Of a stretch of DNA of 64,000 bases, positions 17,614 through 27,869 are shown piece after piece (positions within the stretch are counted from its first letter, which is position 1; every line of letters starts with the position of its first letter). This DNA is from Companilactobacillus mishanensis (GTDB lineage: Bacteria; Bacillota; Bacilli; Lactobacillales; Lactobacillaceae). A program made the position numbers and the translations under genes. The notes below the pieces were generated by a model. The model ran no database searches, was not told the origin of the DNA, and saw only the letters and a list, made by a program, of their open reading frames with translations. Location: NCBI RefSeq assembly GCF_003946505.1, contig NZ_RHON01000002.1:186001-250000 (forward strand), given 5' to 3'.

Positions 17614-18633
17614 CTAGATAAAGTGTACACATACACACTCCGGAATTCCAATATTATCTTTAGTTATTGTTAAAATTCCTTTTTTAGGATTGCGTTTAAA
17701 TAGCGTTAAATCATCAGAATCTTGATTGGCTGCTAATAAATATTTTTCTGAAGGGTCGAGTTCAAAATCTCTTGGGCCTTTACCGTTTGTTTTGGCTGTA
17801 CCTAATTCTTTTAAGCGACTGCCGTCTTCACTGACCTCTAATGTAGCTATGGTATCAGCACCTCTGGTTGAAGCATATAAGAATCTACCGTCCTTTGTGA
17901 TACGAATTGCAGCAGTAGTATTTTTCTGTTCATCCTTTGCGACTGATGCTTCGTCCACAAGTGTTAGGCGAGAAGTCTCAGCTTCGTATTTTAGCACGAG
18001 AACTTTGGATGATAACTCACAGGCAACATAAACATATGGCTTGGTTGGGTGGAATACCAGATGTCTTGGAGCATAACCTGCTGGAGCGATATAATCGTTC
18101 AATACTTTGGGGTCAGTAGGATCAGAGATATCATAAATGTGGATCCTATCGGTTCCATAATCACAGATGATCAATTTACCGTCTGGTGTTAAAACACTGT
18201 AGTGTGGTTTTGATTGATCTTGTTCAGGTCTTGGACCAGTACCTTTGAAATTGATTTCTGACTGACGTTCGATTTTGTTATCGTCAGTTATTTTATCAAT
18301 TGTTACTTTGCTTAAATGAAAATAAGCACTGAAAATCAAATTGCGACTTGGATCGAATTTAATAAATGATGGTGAATTTACTTCGTTAAATTGTTCATCT
18401 AACAATTTGGGAGTTTCGCCACTGATGTCATAAAGTACCACTCCACCTTTGTCACCTTTTTTAGCTAAGGCGACCAGTTTGAGGTCATTTGTAACATCAA
18501 TATAGGTTGGACTCTCCAAATTCAAATACAATTCCGGATCAGCTAGTTCACCAGTCTCAGTATTGAGTTGAGACTTGTAAACACCCTTACCAGTTTTTCG
18601 CGTGTAACCGCTAAGTAGAACATCTTCTAGCAT
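17614..18633 (-). CDS. Lactonase family beta-propeller protein (YkgB / 6-phosphogluconolactonase-like)
   Basis: 339 residues from ATG 18633, supported by TTTGGAGG 8 nt upstream; the longer frame to 18720 runs over the divergent promoter. Repeated blades with patterns such as GPRPEQDQSKPHY, YAPRHLVFHP and GPRDFELDPSEKYL indicate the seven-bladed lactonase propeller. It probably hydrolyses 6-phosphogluconolactone, but other lactones are possible. No signal peptide. It is divergent from the AI-2E-family permease with a 71-bp gap rich in dyads. Confidence 0.85.
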   Translation of the reverse strand: MLEDVLLSGYTRKTGKGVYKSQLNTETGELADPELYLNLESPTYIDVTNDLKLVALAKKGDKGGVVLYDISGETPKLLDEQFNEVNSPSFIKFDPSRNLIFSAYFHLSKVTIDKITDDNKIERQSEINFKGTGPRPEQDQSKPHYSVLTPDGKLIICDYGTDRIHIYDISDPTDPKVLNDYIAPAGYAPRHLVFHPTKPYVYVACELSSKVLVLKYEAETSRLTLVDEASVAKDEQKNTTAAIRITKDGRFLYASTRGADTIATLEVSEDGSRLKELGTAKTNGKGPRDFELDPSEKYLLAANQDSDDLTLFKRNPKKGILTITKDNIGIPECVCVHFI

Positions 18634-18652
18634 AAAATTTACCTCCAAACGT

Positions 18653-18682
18653 GTATAGTATACAGTATAATGGTAATTACCA
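18653..18682. promoter_or_regulatory. Divergent promoter region with palindromes
   Basis: TATAAT (18666-18671, plus strand) is directly abutted by the perfect 12-bp palindrome TGGTAATTACCA (18671-18682). To its left lies GTATAGTATAC (18653-18663), also a palindrome, which contains TATACT on the minus strand. These sites lie between the starts of the lactonase and the permease genes and look like operators. The regulator is unknown. Confidence 0.45.
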
Positions 18683-18704
18683 AATATTAATACGGGGGCA
18701 AGTA

Positions 18705-19961
18705 ATGAAAGAGACCTCAAAAAAGGGTAAAAGTTGGTTTTACCGTTGGTTTTTGAATAATCAAGCCACGGTTTTTCTGATCAATGTCCTAATTGTTTTT
18801 TTAATTATCTTTTTATTTTCAAAAATTGGATTTGTCTTTGATCCTTTATGGCAAATTTTAGGTATAACGATGCCGCCAGTTATTTTGGCTTTAGTTTTAT
18901 ACTATCTAATAAATCCACTAATTAATGTTTTGGAACGAAAGTTTCATGTTAACCGAATTATTTCAATTACTTTCATTTTTATCATTATCGCTGCCTTATT
19001 AGTATGGGGAATCATGTCTTTGATTCCGTTCGTTCAGAGCCAAATTGATTCGTTGATAAAAAATTGGCCTAACTATTGGGACTACTTAAATAAGAGTTTA
19101 CAGAAAATGTTTGCGGATCCGAAAATGTCAGGCGTCAGAGAACGCCTTGTTGAAGCTAACACTAATCTCAGTAAGAGTGTTTCCAAGTCAATGAATGATA
19201 TTCTTCCACAAACTTTTAACAATATTGGTTCTGCAGTGGGAATCGTAACAAACGTCGTTATGATACTGTTAACAGCACCATTTATTTTATTCTTTATGCT
19301 TAAAGACGATAAGAAGTTCAAACAATCTGTTCTCAAGTTTGTCCCAGATAGAGTAAAGAAATCTACTGGTGAAATGCTTTCTGAAATCAGCCAATCACTT
19401 AGCTCATATATTACTGGACAATTGACAGTTGCATTCTGGGTTGCAGTAATGTTCTTCGTCGGTTATTTGATCATTGGGCAACGATACGCATTGATACTCG
19501 GAATCGTTGCTGGGATTTTAAACTTGATCCCTTATGTTGGATCGACACTGGCATTATTGCCATCATTAGTTATTGCGGCATTTATTGCACCAGCAATGGT
19601 TTTGAAAGTCTTGATCGTTTTTGCGGTCGAGCAGACTATCGAAACTCGTGTGATATCACCAATTATTGTCGGAAACAAGATGCAGATGCACCCAGTTACG
19701 ACAATCTTGGTCCTATTAGTTTCAGCTGGAATGTATGGATTGGTCGGAATGATTGCTGGTATTCCAATTTTCGCAATTTTGAAGATAATCTGTACTAGAA
19801 TTTTCAGATGGTTCAAACGGAATTCAAATTGGTATTCTGCTGAAGAAGCTGAGCAGGAGGCAGAAACGGTCACAACAGCCGCGGATACTCCGGTTGAGAA
19901 CAAAACAGAAGCACAAAATGATCCGGAAAAACTTGATCCTTCTCAAAAAAATCACAAATAA
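18705..19961 (+). CDS. AI-2E family transporter
   Basis: 418 residues from ATG 18705 behind GGGGGC; the upstream in-frame ATG lies in the promoter region. About seven membrane helices in the PerM/TqsA arrangement: three near the N-terminus, a soluble region (about 130-200), then a C-terminal cluster including the conserved LNLIPYVGSTLALLP. The tail of ~40 residues is hydrophilic and charged. Members export AI-2 or act as Na+/H+ antiporters, so the substrate is open even though luxS is in this window. Confidence 0.85.
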   Translation: MKETSKKGKSWFYRWFLNNQATVFLINVLIVFLIIFLFSKIGFVFDPLWQILGITMPPVILALVLYYLINPLINVLERKFHVNRIISITFIFIIIAALLVWGIMSLIPFVQSQIDSLIKNWPNYWDYLNKSLQKMFADPKMSGVRERLVEANTNLSKSVSKSMNDILPQTFNNIGSAVGIVTNVVMILLTAPFILFFMLKDDKKFKQSVLKFVPDRVKKSTGEMLSEISQSLSSYITGQLTVAFWVAVMFFVGYLIIGQRYALILGIVAGILNLIPYVGSTLALLPSLVIAAFIAPAMVLKVLIVFAVEQTIETRVISPIIVGNKMQMHPVTTILVLLVSAGMYGLVGMIAGIPIFAILKIICTRIFRWFKRNSNWYSAEEAEQEAETVTTAADTPVENKTEAQNDPEKLDPSQKNHK

Positions 19962-19973
19962 TTCATATTTCTA

Positions 19974-20002
19974 TTGATTGCGTGAAAATCATCGTCTATA
20001 CT
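19974..20002 (+). promoter_or_regulatory. Promoter of the trmL leader or small RNA
   Basis: TTGATT (19974-19979), exactly 17 bp, TATACT (19997-20002). It lies after the permease stop and before a structured ~115-nt region. Confidence 0.7.
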
Positions 20003-20008
20003 ATTTAT

Positions 20009-20122
20009 AAACTTTGTCATTGCTTGTTTTTATCAGAAGCAATTTTGATAAAAGCAAGTAAATAGATAAGCTTACTAACGCACGCCTTTGCTGTGATTTT
20101 CACCGAGGGTATGCGTTTTTTT
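20009..20122 (+). ncRNA. Candidate small RNA or attenuator leader upstream of trmL
   Basis: Downstream of a good promoter are two hairpins. The first has a 13-bp stem (CTTGTTTTTATCA at 20023-20035 with TGATAAAAGCAAG at 20046-20058) and a 10-nt loop. The second begins ACGCA (20078) and ends TGCGT (20116) with further inner pairing and is followed by TTTTTTT, an intrinsic terminator. No ORF of note lies inside. It either ends as a ~115-nt RNA or attenuates trmL, whose AAGGAG follows 6 nt later. I do not match it to a known riboswitch class. Confidence 0.5.
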
Positions 20123-20139
20123 ATTTTAAGGAGATAATA

Positions 20140-20649
20140 ATGACAAATCATATTGCACTTTACCAACCACTCATGCCAGCAAATACTGGAAATATTGCCA
20201 GAACTTGTGCCGGTACTAACACAAAATTACATTTGATTCGACCACTTGGATTCAGTACTGACGATGCACACATGAAGCGTGCTGGTTTGGATTACTGGGA
20301 CAAAGTCGATATTAGTTATCACGACGATTTGGATGATTTTTTGAATTCAATTCCAGACGATAAGTATTTATACTTGATTACGAAGTTCTCTGATAAAACA
20401 TATAGTGATCAAGACTTTAGTGATACTTCAAAAGATCACTATTTCTTATTTGGAAAAGAGACAACTGGTTTACCAGAAGACTTTATGCGTGATAATCCAG
20501 ACAAGTGTTTGAGAATTCCAATGAGTAATAATATCAGAGCTTTGAATCTTTCTAATACATGTGCTTTAGTAATTTATGAAGCAGTGCGTCAACAAAATTT
20601 CCAAGGCTTAGAATTAGAACATCATTATGAACATGACAAATTAGACTAG
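20140..20649 (+). CDS. trmL: tRNA (cytidine(34)-2'-O)-methyltransferase TrmL
   Basis: 169 residues, a minimal SPOUT methyltransferase with the knot at the C-terminal part ([36 protein letters not shown]). It methylates the wobble ribose of tRNA-Leu isoacceptors. It has no extra RNA-binding domain, as expected. The DUF1149-like gene follows after 13 bp. Confidence 0.93.
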   Translation: MTNHIALYQPLMPANTGNIARTCAGTNTKLHLIRPLGFSTDDAHMKRAGLDYWDKVDISYHDDLDDFLNSIPDDKYLYLITKFSDKTYSDQDFSDTSKDHYFLFGKETTGLPEDFMRDNPDKCLRIPMSNNIRALNLSNTCALVIYEAVRQQNFQGLELEHHYEHDKLD

Positions 20650-20662
20650 AAGGCAAAGAAAA

Positions 20663-21109
20663 ATGAAAACAAAAAAAGGACCAGTTTCAGTTCAATCATT
20701 TCATTACGATTTAGTTGCTCCTGACGAAGAAGTCAAACAAGATTTGAAAATCACTATCGATCATCCAGAATTGAAGGATAACAATGGCGAACCAATGGAT
20801 GAATCTGAAGGAAGAATCGTTCAAGTGGTTATTCCTTTTGAGATCCACCCTCAGGGAGCACCATTTAAAGTATCTGGATTGATTGGTCAAGTTTCACAGT
20901 TGATAGACTTTCATGGTAACCCAGAAGATATTTCCAATAAGGATGTTAAACAAATTTCTCGTCCATTGGTTGAATATATCGAAACCATAACTTATCAAAT
21001 AACAGCAATCACATTAAATCACGGGGTCTCACTTAACTTTTCACCTTCAGATACGGTCGAACCTAACGAAGCAATGAAGGATTTACAAAAGAAGAATAAG
21101 AAAGAGTAA
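20663..21109 (+). CDS. DUF1149-like (SecB-fold) protein
   Basis: 148 residues. The sequence has the length and pattern of the DUF1149 family of Lactobacillales (FHYDL near the start; VVIPFEIHPQGAPFKVSGLIGQV; SRPLVEYIETITYQITAITL). Such proteins have a SecB-like fold and are assumed to be cytoplasmic binding proteins; no defined function. It forms an operon with trmL and ends in a terminator. The family call is from memory, not from a search. Confidence 0.65.
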   Translation: MKTKKGPVSVQSFHYDLVAPDEEVKQDLKITIDHPELKDNNGEPMDESEGRIVQVVIPFEIHPQGAPFKVSGLIGQVSQLIDFHGNPEDISNKDVKQISRPLVEYIETITYQITAITLNHGVSLNFSPSDTVEPNEAMKDLQKKNKKE

Positions 21110-21112
21110 AAA

Positions 21113-21136
21113 AAACGCAGAAATGCGCTTTTTTAG
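21113..21136 (+). terminator. Terminator of the trmL operon
   Basis: Short hairpin CGCA-GAAA-TGCG followed by a C and six T residues, with an A-run before it. Confidence 0.7.
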
Positions 21137-21198
21137 TTTCAACAGTTGTTATGTAACTGTATAATTTTTATTGATGAATAACATAAGGCGAGGTACGC

Positions 21199-23613
21199 AT
21201 GGCTAGAAGAAAGTCTAAACAGACGCCAAAAAGAACAACAAATAAAAGTAATAAAACAAAAAATGTAAATAACACTCGATTGTTCAAATCAATATTTGGC
21301 CTAATTTTGATAATTTTATCAATCTTAGGTTTGTTTAAGTTGGGAATCGTTGGAAAATTCTATGACAATATTTATCGAATTTTTGTTGGTGACAGTTATC
21401 AAGTACTTTTGATAATTAGTATTTTCACTGGTGCTTTTCTAATTGCGACTGGGAAAATGCCAAAAATGAATCCTAAGCGAAATTTTGGATTTCTATTCAC
21501 GTACTTAGGAACCCTTATTTTGTTGCACGCAATGTTGTTTACCAAGTTGAATCTTTATCACAATTATAATCTGATAACTTGGAATACTTTAAGTGCAGAT
21601 ATGTCCAGTTCAAGTGTCAGCCATTCAGTCGGTGGAGGGATGGTCGGTTCTTATCTATTCAGTATTTTTATGAAGCTGTTTTCTGGATGGGGAACTAATC
21701 TAGTTGCTGGTGTTTTCGTAGTAGCGGGGATTTTGATGTTGTTTAATGTAACGATGAAACAAGTTTCTGACGTTACGAAGTCACTGATGAAACATGTTCG
21801 TGATGGATTAATAAGTGTTAAAAACTCGTTTTCGGGTAGTTATACAAACTATGTGGATAACAAAAAAGCTGCACCTAAGAAACAGCCGGCAAAGAAAGAA
21901 AAGCCAATCGATCGTGAAGATGATAAATATCAAGATGTGAACAGTTTTGCTCACGGTGAAGATAAAACCCCTGAACCTGAAGCTGAATCGGATTTTCACA
22001 TTGATATGCCAACCGGTCAAAAAACTGCAACACCTGAACCAGCTTCAAATACAGGTGAGGCAAAAATAATGTCAAAACCCTTCGGTATTGATGGAAATGA
22101 TAAAAAAGATTTACCGACTCCACATGCTCAATTTGAACAAAAAAATGTTTCTGATGACGATTATCAATTGCCATCACCAGATTTATTGAAACAGGTCCCA
22201 CAAGTTGATCAAAGTGCTGAAGTGAGACTGATCGATGAAAACAAAGATAAATTAAAACGTACATTCAAGAGTTTCGGTGTTGATGTAGATGTCAAAAAAG
22301 CTAGTTTAGGACCTACTATTACTAAATATGAAGTTCAACCTGCTATTGGTGTTAAGGTTTCAAAAATCGTTAACTTAGCCGATGATTTAGCATTAGCTTT
22401 GGCAGCAAAAGATATTCGTATCGAGGCACCGATCCCTGGTAAGTCATTTGTTGGTATTGAAGTTCCAAATAAGACTACTTCGGCTGTGTCATTTAGAGAC
22501 ATTACTGAGAACCAAAAGAATAAAGTTGATCCATTGGTTGTGCCATTAGGTAAAGATGTTTCAGGAAATATTATTGAAGCTGATATAACTAAAATGCCCC
22601 ATTTATTGATTGCCGGATCTACTGGTAGTGGTAAGTCTGTTGCAATCAACACAATCATCACCGGTATACTGATGAAGTCTAAACCAAACGAAGTTAAATT
22701 GATTTTGATCGATCCAAAGATGGTTGAGTTGAATGTCTACAACGGAATTCCACAATTATTGATACCAGTTGTTACTGATGCAAGAAGAGCCGCTGGTGCT
22801 TTACAAAAAGCTGTAACTGAAATGGAACGCCGTTATAAATTATTTGCCGAAACAAATCATCGTAATATTGGTGAATATAACGATGAAGTTGATGAATATA
22901 ACAAAACCGCACCTAAAGACAAGCAGATGGAACGACTACCATTTATCGTCGTTATCGTTGATGAACTTTCTGATTTGATGATGGTAGCTGGTCACGAAGT
23001 TGAAGCTGCCATTGTTCGTCTAGCCCAAATGGCCCGTGCTGCTGGATTGCATATTATTATTGCAACTCAGAGACCATCAGTTGACGTTATTACTGGATTG
23101 ATCAAAGCAAATATTCCATCAAGAATAGCTTTCGCCGTTTCATCAGGTATCGATTCAAGAACAATTTTGGATTCTGTTGGTGCCGAGAAACTTGTTGGTC
23201 GAGGAGATATGCTTTTCCAACCAATTGGTAAAAGTAAACCAGTTCGTTTGCAGGGTGCATATATTTCTGAAGAGGAAGTCGAGAACGTCGTTAAGTTTGT
23301 CAGTGCGCAACAACAAGCTGAATATAATGAAGACATGATACCGACAGATGTTTCCGAAGAAGGCAATGAAGAAAACAGCAAACCAAATGACGAATATTGG
23401 GATGATGCTGTTGACATGATTGTTCAACAACAATCGGCAAGTGTATCGATGTTACAAAGAAGATTTCAAATTGGATACAATCGTGCTGCAAGAATCGTAG
23501 ACCAAATGGAAGATAAGGGAATTGTTGGACCATCTGAGGGTAGTAAACCTAGAAAGGTATTATTAACACCAGAACAATTGACAGCAATTCGAGAAAAACA
23601 GGTGAAAAAGTGA
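21199..23613 (+). CDS. ftsK: DNA translocase FtsK/SpoIIIE
   Basis: 804 residues. A basic N-terminus ([15 protein letters not shown]), about four membrane helices (residues ~30-195), a charged linker (~200-330), the alpha/beta motor with Walker [10 protein letters not shown] and Walker [13 protein letters not shown], and the C-terminal gamma winged helix ([19 protein letters not shown]). It pumps chromosomal DNA through the closing septum. Its stop overlaps the GTG start of the M16 gene by 4 bp, so it is joined to the ymf operon. Confidence 0.95.
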   Translation: MARRKSKQTPKRTTNKSNKTKNVNNTRLFKSIFGLILIILSILGLFKLGIVGKFYDNIYRIFVGDSYQVLLIISIFTGAFLIATGKMPKMNPKRNFGFLFTYLGTLILLHAMLFTKLNLYHNYNLITWNTLSADMSSSSVSHSVGGGMVGSYLFSIFMKLFSGWGTNLVAGVFVVAGILMLFNVTMKQVSDVTKSLMKHVRDGLISVKNSFSGSYTNYVDNKKAAPKKQPAKKEKPIDREDDKYQDVNSFAHGEDKTPEPEAESDFHIDMPTGQKTATPEPASNTGEAKIMSKPFGIDGNDKKDLPTPHAQFEQKNVSDDDYQLPSPDLLKQVPQVDQSAEVRLIDENKDKLKRTFKSFGVDVDVKKASLGPTITKYEVQPAIGVKVSKIVNLADDLALALAAKDIRIEAPIPGKSFVGIEVPNKTTSAVSFRDITENQKNKVDPLVVPLGKDVSGNIIEADITKMPHLLIAGSTGSGKSVAINTIITGILMKSKPNEVKLILIDPKMVELNVYNGIPQLLIPVVTDARRAAGALQKAVTEMERRYKLFAETNHRNIGEYNDEVDEYNKTAPKDKQMERLPFIVVIVDELSDLMMVAGHEVEAAIVRLAQMARAAGLHIIIATQRPSVDVITGLIKANIPSRIAFAVSSGIDSRTILDSVGAEKLVGRGDMLFQPIGKSKPVRLQGAYISEEEVENVVKFVSAQQQAEYNEDMIPTDVSEEGNEENSKPNDEYWDDAVDMIVQQQSASVSMLQRRFQIGYNRAARIVDQMEDKGIVGPSEGSKPRKVLLTPEQLTAIREKQVKK

Positions 23614-24887
23614 AAGAAATCTTAGCCAAAAATGTTGTACTGAACGTAAATCAGTTGGATAAGTTTAGAACAATTAAAATTCAAATCGACTTTTTACGTC
23701 CATTGTCAAAAGATGAATCAACAAAGAGAAGATTGCTCGCCAATGTTTTGAGTAATTCATCTAAAAAATATCCAAGCTTTAAGTCATTAAATGATCGTGA
23801 AATGGAGTTGTATGGTGCTGAAATCAATGCGTACACTCGTTCATTATTAAATTTCAATGACCTGGGATTCAGTGTTGAATTTGCCGATCCTAAGTTTTTG
23901 ATTGGCGATAAGAGTCAAATACAAGATAATATTGAAGTTCTATCTGAAATTATTTTTAATCCTAACCTGAAAAATACAAATGAATTCGACGACACAGCTT
24001 TTACCATCGAAAAGCGAAACATGATGTCTAATTTAGATGCCGTGGGTGATAACAAAGATCTTGTCAGTGTTTTGGAATTGTTCAAATTGGTGAATCACAA
24101 CAATCCCAATAAGCAGATACCGATATTCGGTGATGCTACACAACTGGATTCACTTGAGAATTCAGCATTATATGAATATTACAAAGACGTGATCAAGAAC
24201 GATATGATTTTGATCAATGTTGTTGGGGATGTTGATCCAACCGAAATTTCCAAACTTATCCGAGACAGTTTGCTTGGTCAGAGTTTGAAAAGTGAAAGAA
24301 CCGATATTAAGATTCAATTACCAAACTTTGATGATTTAGTTAAATCTCCTGCAGAGAAGTTAGACCATGAATCAATCAACCAAAGTCGTTTATCTATCGC
24401 CTACGTTACTGAAAAACTTGATAAAGGATTCAGTCATTTAGCACCACAAGCCATGAATTTGATTTTTGGTGGCGATGACCAGTCGCAATTATTTTTACAA
24501 GTTCGAGAAAGAAATAGTTTGGCATATTCAGTTTCTAGTTCATACCAAGCAACAGACCATTTGTTGACCGTGCAAAGTGGATTAGATGCAAAAGATATTG
24601 ATCAAGCTATTGATTTGATTCAAAAACAAATTGATTTTATGAAGAATGGTAAGTTTACAGACAGCCAGATAGAGCATGCCAAGAAGGTATTGTTTACCAG
24701 ACGAGAGATTGGTTCAGATAGTATTCAGCACTACATTATGAGGAGTATCTGGGAGACTATTTATCCCAAGACATTGCTTGATGACAAATCGTTTAGAGCT
24801 GAGTTGAACAAACTAGATCGAAATAATATCCAGTCTGTAGCTGAACATATGCACCGTATTGCTCAATATGAATTGATTGGAGATTAG
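23610..24887 (+). CDS. ymfF: M16 peptidase-like protein without zinc site (YmfF-like)
   Basis: 425 residues with the M16 fold ([40 protein letters not shown]) but no HxxEH motif, so it is probably the non-catalytic partner of the next protein. In Bacillus the ymfF-ymfH pair is encoded in the same place. It starts with GTG inside the ftsK stop. In several Firmicutes related pairs act in processing of peptides, but a substrate here is unknown. Confidence 0.88.
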   Translation: MKEILAKNVVLNVNQLDKFRTIKIQIDFLRPLSKDESTKRRLLANVLSNSSKKYPSFKSLNDREMELYGAEINAYTRSLLNFNDLGFSVEFADPKFLIGDKSQIQDNIEVLSEIIFNPNLKNTNEFDDTAFTIEKRNMMSNLDAVGDNKDLVSVLELFKLVNHNNPNKQIPIFGDATQLDSLENSALYEYYKDVIKNDMILINVVGDVDPTEISKLIRDSLLGQSLKSERTDIKIQLPNFDDLVKSPAEKLDHESINQSRLSIAYVTEKLDKGFSHLAPQAMNLIFGGDDQSQLFLQVRERNSLAYSVSSSYQATDHLLTVQSGLDAKDIDQAIDLIQKQIDFMKNGKFTDSQIEHAKKVLFTRREIGSDSIQHYIMRSIWETIYPKTLLDDKSFRAELNKLDRNNIQSVAEHMHRIAQYELIGD

Positions 24888-24888
24888 T

Positions 24889-26133
24889 ATGGCGGAAAAA
24901 CTACAAAAGTTTACAAAGAAATTGCCAAATGGATTTGAAATTGAAATGGTTCCACTCAAGGGATACAAGCAGATTTATAGTGTAGCCATGGCTAATTTTG
25001 GTTCAGTGAATACCAAGTTGGCAGATGGTTCGAGGTTACCAGCCGGTATTGCTCATTTCATTGAACATAAATTGTTTGCCAAACCAGGTTATGATGTTTC
25101 TGAAAAATTTGCCGAATATGGTGCTAACTCCAATGCATATACTAGTTACACTAAGACCGCTTATTTGTTTCAAACACTTGAGAACCCGTATGATAATTTA
25201 AAGATTTTGTTGGATCTATTCCAACATCCACACTTTACTGAAGAAAATGTTGCTTCGGAACGTGGCATTATCAATCAAGAAATTCAAATGTATTTGGACA
25301 TGCCAGAGTGGGTCCTTGAACAAAGAATCTTGGAACAGCTATATCCAGGAGATCCAATTGCTGCTGATATTGCAGGTTCGACCGAAACATTACAACAAAT
25401 AAATGCCAAGAATCTTTTAGATACTTATCGGACAAATTACCGACCAGATAACATGAGCCTAGCAATTGTTGGAGATGTGGATTTTGATAAGGTAGTCGAT
25501 ATTGTGGAGCAGTCACCATTCGAGACAGACAAAGGATGTCCGAAGACGGCCGAAAATAGTTTTGTTGAAATTGGTCCTGGCGCAGAAGGTAAGATGAATA
25601 TCAGCCAAAGTAGATCTGCGTTCGGTATTCGTGTTGACACTAATTCACGTGGATATGATTTGGTCAAACTTCAGTATATTTTAAATATGATCATGGAAAC
25701 TCTAATTGGTGAGTCTTCAGAAAATTATCAAGATATGACCAATAAAGATATAATTGACGATAGTTTTTCCTACAATGTGGTTGCAGAAAATGACTATTGC
25801 TTTATCATTATCAGTGGGTCGACTAACAAACCTGAAGAATTTCAAGATTATTTGCATAAGTGTTTGTTAGACAACAAATTGAAGGACGTTCTGACTAAAG
25901 ATAAATTTGAAAGAATCAAACGTGATGCAATAGGAGCTTATCTGTTTGCCCAGAATTCACCAGATGCTATCGCAAATCAAATGGCAGAATTGTATTTTTA
26001 CGATGTGGATTACTTGCAGTTAGTCCAATTGTTGGACTCAATCAGTTTGGATGAAGTTTTAAATTCAGCTGATGAAGTATTTCAGAATGATAATTTTACT
26101 TACTATAACTTATTAGCGGACGGTAAAGATTAA
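24889..26133 (+). CDS. ymfH: M16 zinc metallopeptidase (YmfH-like)
   Basis: 414 residues from ATG 24889 with GGAG 6 nt before it; a TTG at 24877 is less likely. The inverted zinc motif HFIEH (AGIAHFIEHKLF) lies near residue 55-60 and the third ligand region ENVASERGIINQEI is present. Likely a processing peptidase working with the neighbouring inactive subunit. One base separates it from the previous gene and its stop overlaps the next ATG by one base. Confidence 0.9.
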   Translation: MAEKLQKFTKKLPNGFEIEMVPLKGYKQIYSVAMANFGSVNTKLADGSRLPAGIAHFIEHKLFAKPGYDVSEKFAEYGANSNAYTSYTKTAYLFQTLENPYDNLKILLDLFQHPHFTEENVASERGIINQEIQMYLDMPEWVLEQRILEQLYPGDPIAADIAGSTETLQQINAKNLLDTYRTNYRPDNMSLAIVGDVDFDKVVDIVEQSPFETDKGCPKTAENSFVEIGPGAEGKMNISQSRSAFGIRVDTNSRGYDLVKLQYILNMIMETLIGESSENYQDMTNKDIIDDSFSYNVVAENDYCFIIISGSTNKPEEFQDYLHKCLLDNKLKDVLTKDKFERIKRDAIGAYLFAQNSPDAIANQMAELYFYDVDYLQLVQLLDSISLDEVLNSADEVFQNDNFTYYNLLADGKD

Positions 26134-26852
26134 TGTACGCATTAGTAATGGGTAGTTCTGGTGATATCGGAGCCAGTACAGCAAAGAATTTGGCAGAAAA
26201 AGGTTGGTCTCTATATCTCCATTACAATAAGAATAAAGACAGAATATTGAACCTCTATCAAGAACTTTCGGATAAGTATCCACATCAAGATTTTATTCCC
26301 GTCCAGTTTGACATGGAGTCAGATCATGTAGATAAATTGACGACTCAATTGTTTGACTTAGATACAATAATTTTTGCTCAAGGAAATACATATTATAAAT
26401 TGCTAGTAGATATGGATGAAAAGGAACTAGATTCGTTATGGAATATTCATATCAAACAGCCAATATTGATTTTGAAAGAACTACAAGAAAAACTTGCACA
26501 GAAGCATCATGGTAGGGTCGTGTTTATTGGTTCGATATATGGAAAAATCGGATCAGCAATGGAAGTTGTCTATAGTACTGTAAAAGGAGCTATGACTTCA
26601 TTTGCCGACGCGTATTCTAAAGAGGTAGCTTCTCTGGGTATCTCAGTGAATGTTGTCGCACCAGGTGCCGTTGACACAAAGATGAACAACGAGTTTTCTA
26701 CTCAAGACTTAGAAGCAGTTCGTGAAGAAATACCAGCAAATAGGTTGGCGAACTCTTCAGAAATTGCAGAATTAGTTTCGTATTTGGTATGTATGAAGTC
26801 GAATTACTTAACTGGACAGACGATTTATTTCGCCGGTGGATGGTTATTGTAA
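26133..26852 (+). CDS. ymfI: Short-chain dehydrogenase/reductase (YmfI-like)
   Basis: 239 residues, Rossmann fold with GSSGDIG at the N-terminus, catalytic serine in FIGSIYG and the YxxxK motif in VVYSTVKGAM, followed by the APGAVDT cofactor loop. It resembles FabG-type reductases but lacks a fatty-acid operon context. As in Bacillus it sits between the M16 pair and rodZ. The substrate is unknown. Confidence 0.88.
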   Translation: MYALVMGSSGDIGASTAKNLAEKGWSLYLHYNKNKDRILNLYQELSDKYPHQDFIPVQFDMESDHVDKLTTQLFDLDTIIFAQGNTYYKLLVDMDEKELDSLWNIHIKQPILILKELQEKLAQKHHGRVVFIGSIYGKIGSAMEVVYSTVKGAMTSFADAYSKEVASLGISVNVVAPGAVDTKMNNEFSTQDLEAVREEIPANRLANSSEIAELVSYLVCMKSNYLTGQTIYFAGGWLL

Positions 26853-26913
26853 TGTCGCGAATTATTATTATGATATGGTATACTTATAAAAATTAGTTAA
26901 TCGGTGGTAAGAA

Positions 26914-27771
26914 ATGGACGAAATAGGCCAAAAATTAAGAAATGCCCGTATAAAAAAGGGTTATACAATAGATGACTTGCAAAATGTCACTAAAATTCAA
27001 AAGAGATATTTAATTGCTATTGAAGAAGGTCAATTTGATCATCTTCCTGGCGATTTTTATGTACGTGCGTTTATAAAACAATATTCAGACGCCGTTGGAA
27101 TTCCCAGTGATGAGTTGCTAGAGGAATACAAAGCAGAAATCCCTGATTCACAACCTCATGAACCTAATGAAGGTAAAGACGAAGAGAAAACAAGGTCTAT
27201 TTCTGACAGTTCTGACTCAATTTTTTCACGAATGAGAAATTACATTCCCCAAATCATTGTCGGTGTAATAATTGTTATTATCATTGGTGTGATTATTTTT
27301 GGAATGGTGCACAGAAGTCAAAGTTCTTCACAAGTGACAATTCCAAAAGACAATACAGAAGAATCATCTTCTTCAAAATCCAACAGTAATAGTAACAAGA
27401 AGACAACAACTACTAAGAAGAAGTCTGCATCAGAGACTAAATCAATTAGTATTAAGGAATCTGATACTAAAGGAACATATACTGTTAAGAATTTGCCTGC
27501 TGGCAAAGATGCCGATGTGGTCGTAACTGCTGATGGTGGTCAAGCTTGGATCTCATACACTGTAGGTTCAGACACAACACCAACATGGCAAGAAGCAATT
27601 AGTGATGGAGATAAAAAATCTACAAAACTTACTTCCGACACTAAGAAGTTCGCGATCCACACAGGTAATATACATAATACAAAAATTTCAATTGCCGGAA
27701 AGAATGTTGATTTAGGATCAACTAGTGATAGTTCAACTATCGTTAGGACACTAACATTTAACGTCGAATAA
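26914..27771 (+). CDS. rodZ: RodZ-like protein (YmfM)
   Basis: 285 residues. An N-terminal Xre-like helix-turn-helix (IGQKLRNARIKKGYTIDDL...IQKRYLIAIEEGQF), one membrane helix (about 110-132, very Ile/Val-rich), a Ser/Asn/Lys-rich linker and a C-terminal beta domain of the DUF4115 type (GGQAWISYTV...). RodZ links the cytoskeleton to cell-wall synthesis and shape. The low-complexity linker is typical. Confidence 0.87.
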   Translation: MDEIGQKLRNARIKKGYTIDDLQNVTKIQKRYLIAIEEGQFDHLPGDFYVRAFIKQYSDAVGIPSDELLEEYKAEIPDSQPHEPNEGKDEEKTRSISDSSDSIFSRMRNYIPQIIVGVIIVIIIGVIIFGMVHRSQSSSQVTIPKDNTEESSSSKSNSNSNKKTTTTKKKSASETKSISIKESDTKGTYTVKNLPAGKDADVVVTADGGQAWISYTVGSDTTPTWQEAISDGDKKSTKLTSDTKKFAIHTGNIHNTKISIAGKNVDLGSTSDSSTIVRTLTFNVE

Positions 27772-27869
27772 GGTTAAGTCTTAAAATGGTGTCTACTCAA
27801 ACGGTCGGCGCCATTTGTTTATATGTACCCGAGGGTACTTCATTTTCAATAATACGGAGGGGTCTAACA

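Noticed and set aside
23067..23417. Minus-strand ORFs opposite ftsK
   Set aside because: They are shadows of a strongly conserved coding frame with no independent support.
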